From Eubacteriales bacterium (GTDB lineage: Bacteria > Bacillota_A > Clostridia > Lachnospirales > Lachnospiraceae), in NCBI GenBank assembly GCA_030527765.1, contig JAUNAE010000139.1, positions 1-8,038 of the forward strand: DNA of 8,038 nucleotides, in the 5' to 3' direction. Positions 1-5,951 of the stretch are shown in pieces (the stretch's first letter is position 1; each line of letters opens with the position of its first letter). The notes below the pieces were generated by a model. That model searched no databases, was not told the origin of the DNA, and was given only the letters and a program-made list of their open reading frames with translations. The translations under genes and the position numbers were made by a program.

Positions 1-26
1 ATACCAGAAGGCAACCCTACTGTCAA
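1..26 (-). promoter_or_regulatory. Candidate promoter at window edge, reading out to the left
   Basis: The minus strand shows a perfect -35 box TTGACA (plus positions 21-26). It is followed by a 17-nt spacer and then TAT at positions 3-1, the first half of a possible TATAAT -10 box cut by the edge. It lies about 57 nt beyond the stop of the PP-loop gene, so it would drive a gene outside the window. Only half of the -10 is visible, so this is tentative. Confidence 0.4.
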
Positions 27-82
27 CGGCTTTTTTCAGTATTTTTCTCTTTTGTGTAAATTGTATCTATTTTATGTTCAAT

Positions 83-1348
83 TTAATGTTTCACTATACA
101 TTTTGCAAATCTGCGTATCTTCGAACATACCCGAGACTTCTTCTTTTCCTTCTCTTCCTTCTCTTTCCCACCATAGATTCCCATCAAATCAAGATCCAGA
201 ATCCAGGCGATTTCTTCCTTATTAGGATTTCTGCGAAGAGATTTTTTCCGTCGTCTCAAATCTTCCTGGGTTTCCAGCCAGGAATGAGGATGAATTCTTC
301 GTGCAGTCAGTTTATCTCTGAGCATCTGTTCTATCTCTATGCCGATCCCCTTATGCATTGCAAATCCATAATCTTCCGGATTTGCCCCTTCGATCATGAG
401 TTCAAACATTGTCCGATAACACTTTTCACAATGGGAACAGTTTTTACCGGACTGGGATTCCCAGCATACATGAAGTGGCATAGGAACACCGGTTTCTTCC
501 ACAAATTGAATGATTTTTCGAATTTTATCCTGTCTGGTATGTTCATATCCATCATGAATCACCTGACACCCACAGTATCGCACGTAGTTATCGATGGTCG
601 GATCCGAAGCACAAGTATAAGGACGATCTTTCTCACAAAACGATGAGGCAATATACATTCGGGAAAGTTTATGCAGATATGCGTATGGTGCCACGTGCCC
701 CAGAAGAGCCAGGCCATGTTTCACCCCATGCCACCAGTTGTCTCCAATCACTTTCTTATAATCTCTGCTCAGATGTGCCTCCCACTGGAATTCACGAAAA
801 GTGCTGCGGATCACAATATCCTTCCGATCAAAGTTTTTGCACTGTTCCCAGATACATGCGTGAGTCTTTTTCCAACCTTCTTCATTTTCAAATTTGATAT
901 CACTGCCCCAGATGGAAATCAGGTCCGGTTTTTCTTTGATATGAGCGATAAAAGTGTACAGGGAATCCACTCCCCCTGAGAAAAACATGGCACACTGATT
1001 CGGATCTCCCTGCTCCGTCTTTCTCAAATTGTCCGAGTGAACTCTTCCCCCGAAATCACAGTCCGGATACATTTTGATAAATCCCTGTTTAAATTCCGGA
1101 ATGGCATGATAAAACTCCTCATCCAGTTCCTCACAGTAGAAATCTCCGTCTGTGACCCAGATGACAGGAAGTACATTCGCCAGAAATGGGATCGCGCATA
1201 CTGCATCCGGTACATGTTCCACATTTTCCTGGTACTCAATCAAAAACGGCTTCTCTGTAAAATAATCCGCAAGATCGTCACTGTATGTGTAATGATATGT
1301 AATGGTATTATTTTTCTTTTCAATGAACTTCAGACAAATCTCAGACAT
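83..1348 (-). CDS. QueC-like PP-loop ATPase family protein, function unknown
   Basis: This 421-residue protein carries a PP-loop nucleotide-binding motif, SGGVDS, at residues 124-129. That motif is typical of ATP pyrophosphatases that adenylate a carboxylate or similar group. Near the C-terminus are four cysteines, C295, C304, C307 and C310, spaced C-x8-C-x2-C-x2-C, the arrangement of the zinc site of QueC (7-cyano-7-deazaguanine synthase). True QueC is only about 220-230 residues. This protein adds roughly 115 residues before the PP-loop and about 110 after the cysteines, ending in a Lys/Glu-rich basic tail (about 394-421). No queuosine genes (queD, queE, queF, tgt) are nearby, so it is probably a specialised relative rather than QueC. 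No signal peptide or membrane segment is visible, so it is likely cytoplasmic. The ATG has a GGGAGA ribosome site about 6 nt upstream. It has its own candidate promoter and follows the aldolase terminator, so it appears to be transcribed separately. The substrate cannot be told from sequence. Confidence 0.8.
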   Translation of the reverse strand: MSEICLKFIEKKNNTITYHYTYSDDLADYFTEKPFLIEYQENVEHVPDAVCAIPFLANVLPVIWVTDGDFYCEELDEEFYHAIPEFKQGFIKMYPDCDFGGRVHSDNLRKTEQGDPNQCAMFFSGGVDSLYTFIAHIKEKPDLISIWGSDIKFENEEGWKKTHACIWEQCKNFDRKDIVIRSTFREFQWEAHLSRDYKKVIGDNWWHGVKHGLALLGHVAPYAYLHKLSRMYIASSFCEKDRPYTCASDPTIDNYVRYCGCQVIHDGYEHTRQDKIRKIIQFVEETGVPMPLHVCWESQSGKNCSHCEKCYRTMFELMIEGANPEDYGFAMHKGIGIEIEQMLRDKLTARRIHPHSWLETQEDLRRRKKSLRRNPNKEEIAWILDLDLMGIYGGKEKEEKEKKKSRVCSKIRRFAKCIVKH

Positions 1349-1362
1349 TCTGTTTCTCCCAA

Positions 1363-1391
1363 TTCATATATCCTCTGTACTGCATTTTCAA
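1363..1391 (-). promoter_or_regulatory. Candidate promoter of the PP-loop gene
   Basis: On the minus strand, TTGAAA (plus 1386-1391) and TATGAA (plus 1363-1368) are separated by exactly 17 nt. They match sigma-A boxes at 5/6 and 4/6 positions. The site sits between the upstream aldolase terminator and the PP-loop ATG, which is where a promoter is needed. The call rests on consensus and position only. Confidence 0.45.
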
Positions 1392-1416
1392 AAAAATTCT
1401 ACTGCTGAACGACAAA

Positions 1417-1442
1417 AGGAGCTGTGAAAACTCACAGCTCCT
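1417..1442 (-). terminator. Rho-independent terminator of the aldolase gene
   Basis: A perfect inverted repeat, AGGAGCTGTGA/TCACAGCTCCT with a 4-nt loop, is followed on the minus strand by TTTTGTCG. It lies about 75 nt past the aldolase stop codon and before the PP-loop gene, so it should end the aldolase transcript. Confidence 0.85.
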
Positions 1443-1517
1443 CATTCGTCATTTCATATGATCACACACGCAGATCTACTGTCCGCCTACTGTAATCCTT
1501 CCATTACAAACTCTAAA

Positions 1518-2384
1518 TCAAGCTTTGCCAACGGATCCGAACAGTTCCATTTTCTCTTTAACAGTTGCTTTGATAGCCTCTGCGCCAGGAGCCAGAAGTT
1601 TACGTGGGTCAAAGCCCTTGCCCTGAAGATCTTTGCCATCCTCGATATATTTACGAGTAGCTGCTGCAAAGGAAAGCTGGCACTCTGTGTTAACGTTGAT
1701 CTTGGAAACGCCAAGGTCGATTGCTTTCTTGATCTGATCAGCCGGGATTCCTGTACCACCATGAAGAACGAGTGGCATATCACCGGTCAGCTGCTGAATA
1801 GCATCCAGAGTCTCAAAGCTCAGTCCAGCCCAGTTTTCCGGATATTTTCCATGGATGTTACCAATACCTGCTGCCAGGAAGTTGATACCAAGGTCTGCGA
1901 TCATTTTGCATTCCTTCGGATCTGCACACTCGCCGGCACCGATAACGCCATCTTCCTCACCACCGATGGAACCAACCTCTGCCTCGAGAGACATTCCATG
2001 CTCAGCACAGATCTTAACAAGCTCTGTAGTTTTTGCAACGTTCTCTTCGATCGGATAATGAGATCCGTCGAACATAATGGAAGAGAATCCTGCCTCAACG
2101 CATTTCAGGCATCCTTCATAGGAACCATGATCCAGATGAAGTGCAACCGGAACAGTGATGTTCATCTCTTCGATCATTCCTTTAACCATTCCTACAACTG
2201 TTTTGTAGCCGGTCATATATTTTCCAGCACCCTCAGATACACCAAGGATTACAGGAGAGTTCAGTTCCTGTGCGGTCTGCAGAATTGCTTTTGTCCACTC
2301 AAGGTTGTTGATGTTGAACTGTCCTACTGCATAATGACCAGCTTTTGCTTTCTGTAACATTTCTGTAGCGTTTACTAATGCCAT
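1518..2384 (-). CDS. fba: Class II fructose-1,6-bisphosphate aldolase
   Basis: This is a zinc-dependent cytoplasmic enzyme that reversibly cleaves fructose-1,6-bisphosphate to dihydroxyacetone phosphate and glyceraldehyde-3-phosphate in glycolysis and gluconeogenesis. The 288 residues match the short class IIB form (B. subtilis FbaA is about 285). Visible family motifs include LHLDHG at 82-87, giving the catalytic Asp85 and zinc ligand His86, and the EAEVG acidic segment at 134-138. The further zinc ligands are His178 in GNIHGKYP and His208 in LHGGTG. The phosphate-binding segment NVNTE is at 230-234. The ATG follows a perfect AGGAGGA ribosome site at 7 nt spacing, indicating strong translation. 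The gene is monocistronic, with a candidate promoter at 2446-2474 and a terminator at 1417-1442. Tagatose-bisphosphate aldolases share these motifs, but no sugar-utilisation genes adjoin it, and the overall sequence resembles clostridial Fba. Confidence 0.93.
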   Translation of the reverse strand: MALVNATEMLQKAKAGHYAVGQFNINNLEWTKAILQTAQELNSPVILGVSEGAGKYMTGYKTVVGMVKGMIEEMNITVPVALHLDHGSYEGCLKCVEAGFSSIMFDGSHYPIEENVAKTTELVKICAEHGMSLEAEVGSIGGEEDGVIGAGECADPKECKMIADLGINFLAAGIGNIHGKYPENWAGLSFETLDAIQQLTGDMPLVLHGGTGIPADQIKKAIDLGVSKINVNTECQLSFAAATRKYIEDGKDLQGKGFDPRKLLAPGAEAIKATVKEKMELFGSVGKA

Positions 2385-2445
2385 GTTGAATTCCTCCTAT
2401 TGATTGGATTGTAAATCTGGATAATAACGAAATCCATTTGCTGTA

Positions 2446-2474
2446 ATTTTAACAGATTATCCTTTTTCCGTCTA
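2446..2474 (-). promoter_or_regulatory. Candidate promoter of the aldolase gene
   Basis: On the minus strand, TAGACG (plus 2469-2474) and TAAAAT (plus 2446-2451) lie 17 nt apart, matching sigma-A boxes at 4/6 and 5/6 positions. This would give a leader of about 55 nt before the aldolase ATG. Other AT-rich hexamers in this stretch, such as GATAAT, could serve instead. Confidence 0.4.
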
Positions 2475-2498
2475 CCATTTGACGAAAAAAATTCCTTC

Positions 2499-2527
2499 TT
2501 GCATTTTTGTTTCTATTCATATATAAT
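2499..2527 (+). promoter_or_regulatory. Promoter of tRNA-Tyr
   Basis: TTGCAT (2499-2504) and a perfect TATAAT (2522-2527) are separated by 17 nt. Transcription would start around 2534, a few bases before the mature tRNA 5' end at 2541. The position fits the tRNA exactly. Confidence 0.75.
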
Positions 2528-2540
2528 AGGCAATGGTTAC

Positions 2541-2622
2541 GGATGGATTCCCGAGTGGCCAAAGGGGGCAGACTGTAAATCTGTTGGCACCGCCTTCGAA
2601 GGTTCGAATCCTTCTCCATCCA
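2541..2622 (+). tRNA. tRNA-Tyr (anticodon GUA)
   Basis: The 82-nt sequence folds as a class II tRNA. The acceptor stem GGATGGA/TCCATCC pairs 2541-2547 with 2615-2621, with discriminator A at 2622. The D stem is CCC/GGG (2550-2552 with 2564-2566). The anticodon stem is 2568-2572 with 2580-2584, around the loop CTGTAAA, giving anticodon GTA at 2575-2577, which reads Tyr codons. A long variable arm (2585-2597) contains a GGC/GCC helix, as expected for bacterial tRNA-Tyr. The T arm is GAAGG-TTCGAAT-CCTTC. The 3' CCA is not encoded, so it must be added after transcription. It is the only plus-strand gene here and stands alone with its own promoter and terminator. Confidence 0.96.
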
Positions 2623-2627
2623 TACAG

Positions 2628-2658
2628 AAGACTGAGCAGATCGTGCTCAGTCTTTTTT
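2628..2658 (+). terminator. Rho-independent terminator of tRNA-Tyr
   Basis: An 11-bp perfect stem, AAGACTGAGCA paired with TGCTCAGTCTT, with a 5-nt loop, runs into a T-tract. It starts six bases after the tRNA 3' end, so the transcript carries a single tRNA. Confidence 0.9.
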
Positions 2659-2701
2659 GTTTTTCTCTAAGTCAAACGGATATTCGCAATCCGCTTCGCT
2701 T

Positions 2702-2748
2702 AAAAAACCTGTCACATGAGACTTCTTTCCTCATGTGACAGGTTTTTT
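2702..2748. terminator. Bidirectional terminator between tRNA-Tyr and the O-acylation operon
   Basis: A perfect 19-bp inverted repeat (2702-2720 with 2730-2748) has a 9-nt loop. The core is CCTGTCACATGAG, flanked by A6 on the left and T6 on the right, so a T-tract follows the hairpin on both strands. On the minus strand it begins 12 nt after the stop of the AlgJ-like gene and should end the operon. On the plus strand it backs up the tRNA terminator. Confidence 0.87.
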
Positions 2749-2760
2749 CTTTTCTTACCC

Positions 2761-3939
2761 TTATTCCGCACTTCCGGTATTCAATGTATCCGCAAGTCCT
2801 GTATCAGTGAGTAGTGTATCTGCACTGTACAGATAGAGAACATCGGTAATTCCATAAGACGTCATCGCCGTATTAATATTGTCATAGTAATATCTCGGAT
2901 CTACGAGAATAATTTTTTCATAGTATGGAATCAAAAACTGTACAAAACTGTTTGCATAAGAATCTTTAAAGATCAAAAGATTTCTCTGATTGTCTGCCGT
3001 TGTCTTAATCTCTACCAGCGGATGATTTCCGCCAAAGAAGATCTGATAATGATCTTTCTCTTTCAGCTTGTCACTGACATACATGGAGGCACTGGATTCA
3101 CCGGTGTCCGGATAATTAACCATGTAAGCAACATCCGTTCCGTCCTGCTCATAAATCTCAATGCTGTCATTCGTGATATTTCGTCCGCTTCGTGATGCCA
3201 GAGTCCCTTTGAAAGAATCCGAAACTACGCGTCCTTTGTAATTCACCGGAGTTCCGATTCCCAGCTGCTCTGCTGCGCCGAGAAATACACTGTATGCTCC
3301 GTAACTTGTCCAGTGATGGTCGGTCTTATAATAGATCTGGTGTCCTGACGCTGCGGATTCCAGAATCGGTTCTGCATCCACCATTCCGATTTTGATATTC
3401 AGTTTTCGCTCAAAGGATCGAATATCCTCCGACTGATTTCGAACCGGAGCATTTGCCGGAAGTTCTTCATCAAGAATATCCGCCGCATCCGGCACAAGAA
3501 TCATCGTCTGGCGAAGATCACTGTGAGCATCGGTAAAGCTGTTAATCGCATTCGCCGTGTTCGCAATTGCACTGTCTGAAGGCACGGTCGGATACTGAAA
3601 CAGATATCCGTGTTTTCCAAAAATAACATTGTTGGACTCGCGGTTTCCACTGATGGCGCCTCCGAGAGCCTTCACAGACATCCATATGTCACGTCCCGCA
3701 AACTGATCTGAATAATACGTATTAAAATCTTTAAAAAACTTTCCACTGGACAGAGTTGACAGGCTGATCGCCGGTCTGGATGCCAGACTACGGTTCTCAT
3801 TAGATGAAAACTCTCTCGATGGAAGAATGATGTTGAGCAGAAGAATTCCCGCAATGGTGCCCACGAAAATTCCGGACATGATAGAATATACTTTTTTTCT
3901 TCTGATCAACGAAGCTCTTTTATTACTTTTCTGCTGCAT
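2761..3939 (-). CDS. AlgJ/AlgX-like (DHHW family) membrane-anchored O-acetyltransfer protein
   Basis: This 392-residue protein has a short basic N-terminus and one membrane segment (about 16-39), with the rest predicted outside the cell. The signature is TDHHW at 206-210, the DHHW motif of AlgJ/AlgX-type SGNH-like proteins. With KDSYANS at 325-331 it offers the family's Asp-x-His plus Ser set (D207, H209, S327 by motif comparison). A GGNHP segment (303-307) lies between them. In alginate-acetylating bacteria, relatives accept acetyl groups delivered by the MBOAT protein AlgI and place them on the polymer. Here the gene lies 20 nt after the MBOAT gene, with an AGGAG site 7 nt before the ATG, which strongly suggests a functional pair. 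The polymer is unknown, and genuine alginate is unlikely in this host. It is the last gene before the bidirectional terminator. Confidence 0.85.
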   Translation of the reverse strand: MQQKSNKRASLIRRKKVYSIMSGIFVGTIAGILLLNIILPSREFSSNENRSLASRPAISLSTLSSGKFFKDFNTYYSDQFAGRDIWMSVKALGGAISGNRESNNVIFGKHGYLFQYPTVPSDSAIANTANAINSFTDAHSDLRQTMILVPDAADILDEELPANAPVRNQSEDIRSFERKLNIKIGMVDAEPILESAASGHQIYYKTDHHWTSYGAYSVFLGAAEQLGIGTPVNYKGRVVSDSFKGTLASRSGRNITNDSIEIYEQDGTDVAYMVNYPDTGESSASMYVSDKLKEKDHYQIFFGGNHPLVEIKTTADNQRNLLIFKDSYANSFVQFLIPYYEKIILVDPRYYYDNINTAMTSYGITDVLYLYSADTLLTDTGLADTLNTGSAE

Positions 3940-3959
3940 CTTCTATCTCCTGCTCTGAT

Positions 3960-5321
3960 TTAGAATTTGAAATACATAAATGTCTGATATGTGGATCCCA
4001 CCATGTATGCGATACAGAATATAAACAGCACCACATGGAGAATCACTGCACCGAGAAATGCTTTTCTCTGTTTAAACACAATGTTCTCATAAATTCTGTG
4101 TACCCACGGACCGCATCCTATTACAGAAACCACAAGAAGAACCAGATGATTCAACAGGTAGTACAAAAATGCACCGTTCACAAAACCAACGCCGTCTGCG
4201 CCGAACATTCTTCCGAAATACCGGAAAGATTCCGTAAGAGACGGACTGAAGAAAAATACCCATCCGAGAAATACAAGAAGATCCGTCATGAAAATGCGAA
4301 GTCCTCTCGGAATTCTCTCCGTGATATCTTTCAGGGCAAATTTCTCGAGAACAACCATTGCTCCATGGAAAATGCCCCATACGACAAAGTTCCATGTATT
4401 TCCATGCCAGATTCCTGTCAGGAGCCATACAACGGAAAGGTTGCGGAACTGAGCCGCTTTGCTGCAGCGATTTCCTCCAAGAGGAATGTACACGTATTCC
4501 CGGAACCAGGCGCCAAGGGAAATGTGCCATTTTCTCCAGAATTCCGAAATTCCCTCAGAAGTATACGGATACATAAAGTTCGGCTGAAATTTGAAGCCAA
4601 ACATTCTTGCCAGACCGATCGCCATATCCGAATATCCACTGAAATCGAAATAGAGCTGCAATCCATAGTATATCATTCCGAGCCATGCAGTCATTCCGGC
4701 CATCTTAGGAAGGTCGTAAATCTGCTGAAACGCAATGCCAAGATTGTCCGCCAGAAGGACCTTCTTGAACATACCGATCATAAACAGATGCACACCGATC
4801 ATCACATCCGCATCTGTCTTTTTCATCTGAACAAGCTGTTCTTTCATATCCTTGTACTGAACAATCGGTCCGGATACAAGTTTCGGAAAGAATGTCATAT
4901 AGCAGACATCCGTCAGGACATCTCCGCACTCTGCTTTTTCCCGATAAATATCCGCAAGATACGACAAAGCAGAGAAGGTGTAGAAGGATACTCCCACCGG
5001 CTGAGACAGTCCGCTGTATTTAAAGAGGCAAAGCATTCCCACATTTGTAATGCAGGAAGTTGCCATAACAATTTTTCGATACAGATTTTTTGATTTTCTC
5101 TGTGGCTTCAGAGAAGACAGCAGTCTTCCGGAAGCATAGTTAAATCCTACCGAGAGCAGCAATATGGGAAGTGCTTTCATATCTCCCCATGCATAAAAGA
5201 TAAGACTCAGAAGAATCAAAGCAAGTGCCTTGATTCTCGGCATATGAGCAGGTATCAAACGGCCTGCCAGGAGTGCTATCGGTAAAAACAAAAACATAAA
5301 AGTCAATGATGTAAATGCCAA
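3960..5321 (-). CDS. MBOAT family membrane-bound O-acyltransferase (AlgI/PatA/DltB type)
   Basis: This 453-residue, strongly hydrophobic multi-pass membrane protein is close to the usual AlgI length. It shows the AlgI-type landmarks in order: GVSFYTFSALSYLADIYR (110-127), YFDFSGYSDMAIGLARMFGF (224-243), EFWRKWHISL (260-269) and YIPLGGNR (278-285). The conserved GIWHG follows at 303-307, with the putative catalytic His306, then VVWGIFHG (313-320). Such proteins transfer acyl groups, usually acetyl, from a cytoplasmic donor to an extracytoplasmic acceptor. The start is TTG, chosen because a good AAAGGGG ribosome site lies 7 nt upstream, an in-frame TAA lies just before, and the resulting N-terminus (MAFTSLTFMF..FLP) is the typical family beginning. 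The next gene encodes an AlgJ-like partner, and a DUF4358 gene lies 44 nt upstream. The acyl group and acceptor glycan cannot be read from the sequence. Confidence 0.93.
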   Translation of the reverse strand: MAFTSLTFMFLFLPIALLAGRLIPAHMPRIKALALILLSLIFYAWGDMKALPILLLSVGFNYASGRLLSSLKPQRKSKNLYRKIVMATSCITNVGMLCLFKYSGLSQPVGVSFYTFSALSYLADIYREKAECGDVLTDVCYMTFFPKLVSGPIVQYKDMKEQLVQMKKTDADVMIGVHLFMIGMFKKVLLADNLGIAFQQIYDLPKMAGMTAWLGMIYYGLQLYFDFSGYSDMAIGLARMFGFKFQPNFMYPYTSEGISEFWRKWHISLGAWFREYVYIPLGGNRCSKAAQFRNLSVVWLLTGIWHGNTWNFVVWGIFHGAMVVLEKFALKDITERIPRGLRIFMTDLLVFLGWVFFFSPSLTESFRYFGRMFGADGVGFVNGAFLYYLLNHLVLLVVSVIGCGPWVHRIYENIVFKQRKAFLGAVILHVVLFIFCIAYMVGSTYQTFMYFKF

Positions 5322-5328
5322 CGTTATT

Positions 5329-5335
5329 CCCCTTT
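5329..5335 (-). promoter_or_regulatory. Ribosome binding site supporting the TTG start of the MBOAT gene
   Basis: The minus strand reads AAAGGGG, then 7 nt, then TTG at 5321. The next in-frame ATG, at residue 9, would remove the start of the first membrane segment. The spacing and the family N-terminus therefore favour TTG. Confidence 0.7.
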
Positions 5336-5365
5336 ATTTTCTAATTCAACTTCCCTTGCAGCCAG

Positions 5366-5875
5366 TTATAGTGCCTTTTCAAAATCCTGCACAATCTGAT
5401 CCGGATTATCTCCGGAAATGAACAATATGTAATTGCCCCGCACTACGATCTGACTTGCATTCAGCATAGCCGTCTGATAAGTTCCATAACCGTCAAAATT
5501 CTTTTTCTGTGTGGCAAGTCTGGCTTCAATCGCCTTCTGCACGCTCTCCTGCTGCTCAGAAGGTGCAGATAATTTAATGACAAACAGTTCTTCCGCTCCC
5601 ATATTGGTTGTCGGATAGTAAAGCAGAACATCCTCGTATGCAGCCGGATCAATTCCATAGAGACGTTTAATCATCTGATTGTCCGCAAGCTGCATTTTAT
5701 CCATGGACAGATGGCTCAGGACAGCATTGCTCATCTGATCAAATGGCGTCGAACTGATTTTGTTTCCGGCAAACATTCTGCTCACCAGAAGCACAATTCC
5801 CAGCAGACACAGCCAGCGCACGGCCTCTGCTGCGATCTGTGTCACAGTAATTCCCTGAGAAGGTTTTTTCTTCAT
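5366..5875 (-). CDS. DUF4358 domain protein, single membrane anchor
   Basis: This 169-residue protein has a basic N-terminal tail, one hydrophobic segment at about 20-34, and an extracytoplasmic domain of about 130 residues. The domain resembles the uncharacterised DUF4358 family: an early ADNQMIKRLYGID segment, the LLYYPTTNMGAEELFVIKL region (84-102), a helical AxxARLATQKKNF stretch, and a NYILFISGDNP strand near the end. No catalytic motif is visible and the molecular role is unknown. Its place between a membrane-bound SGNH hydrolase and an MBOAT acyltransferase suggests an accessory role in surface-glycan acylation; this is inference. The ATG is fixed by an in-frame TAA seven codon-bases upstream region (TAA within the preceding 9 nt), but its GAGGAG site is unusually far away (13 nt). 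A short overlapping reading frame upstream may help couple its translation. Confidence 0.82.
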   Translation of the reverse strand: MKKKPSQGITVTQIAAEAVRWLCLLGIVLLVSRMFAGNKISSTPFDQMSNAVLSHLSMDKMQLADNQMIKRLYGIDPAAYEDVLLYYPTTNMGAEELFVIKLSAPSEQQESVQKAIEARLATQKKNFDGYGTYQTAMLNASQIVVRGNYILFISGDNPDQIVQDFEKAL

Positions 5876-5937
5876 GATTCGTTATAATCTCCTCTATTTA
5901 AGTCGGGCTGCCCACCACCTGCAAAGGCCGGTGTCAT
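5872..5937 (-). CDS. Possible 21-codon upstream reading frame overlapping the DUF4358 start
   Basis: In the gap before the DUF4358 gene, the minus strand holds an ATG-started frame of 21 codons plus stop. It begins MTPAFAGGGQPD, and its TGA overlaps the DUF4358 ATG as ATGA. A GGGAG directly abuts the ATG with no proper spacing, so independent initiation is doubtful. The same frame stays open backwards into the end of the SGNH gene. It may be a coupling leader, or only chance. Confidence 0.2.
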   Translation of the reverse strand: MTPAFAGGGQPDLNRGDYNES

Positions 5938-5951
5938 CTCCCTTCTGATGC

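Noticed and set aside
1458..2357. Long plus-strand open frame (299 codons) opposite the aldolase gene
   Set aside because: It is the antisense of a clearly real aldolase, has no recognisable motif, and is explained by codon bias on the other strand.
2479..2527. TTGACG at 2479-2484 as the -35 of tRNA-Tyr
   Set aside because: It is 37 nt from the TATAAT box, far too distant; TTGCAT at 2499-2504 has the correct 17-nt spacing.
2541..2640. tRNA-Tyr as a mobile-element attachment site
   Set aside because: No integrase gene or repeated copy of the tRNA 3' end is present in the window.
4035..5093. Long plus-strand open frame (352 codons) opposite the MBOAT gene
   Set aside because: It mirrors a gene with strong family motifs; its translation is rich in Arg, His, Lys and Ser, with no domain, as expected of a shadow.
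5895..5925. Possible promoter before DUF4358 (TTGCAG, 17 nt, TTAAAT on the minus strand)
   Set aside because: The boxes match consensus at only 3/6 and 4/6 positions, and operon read-through is enough to explain expression.
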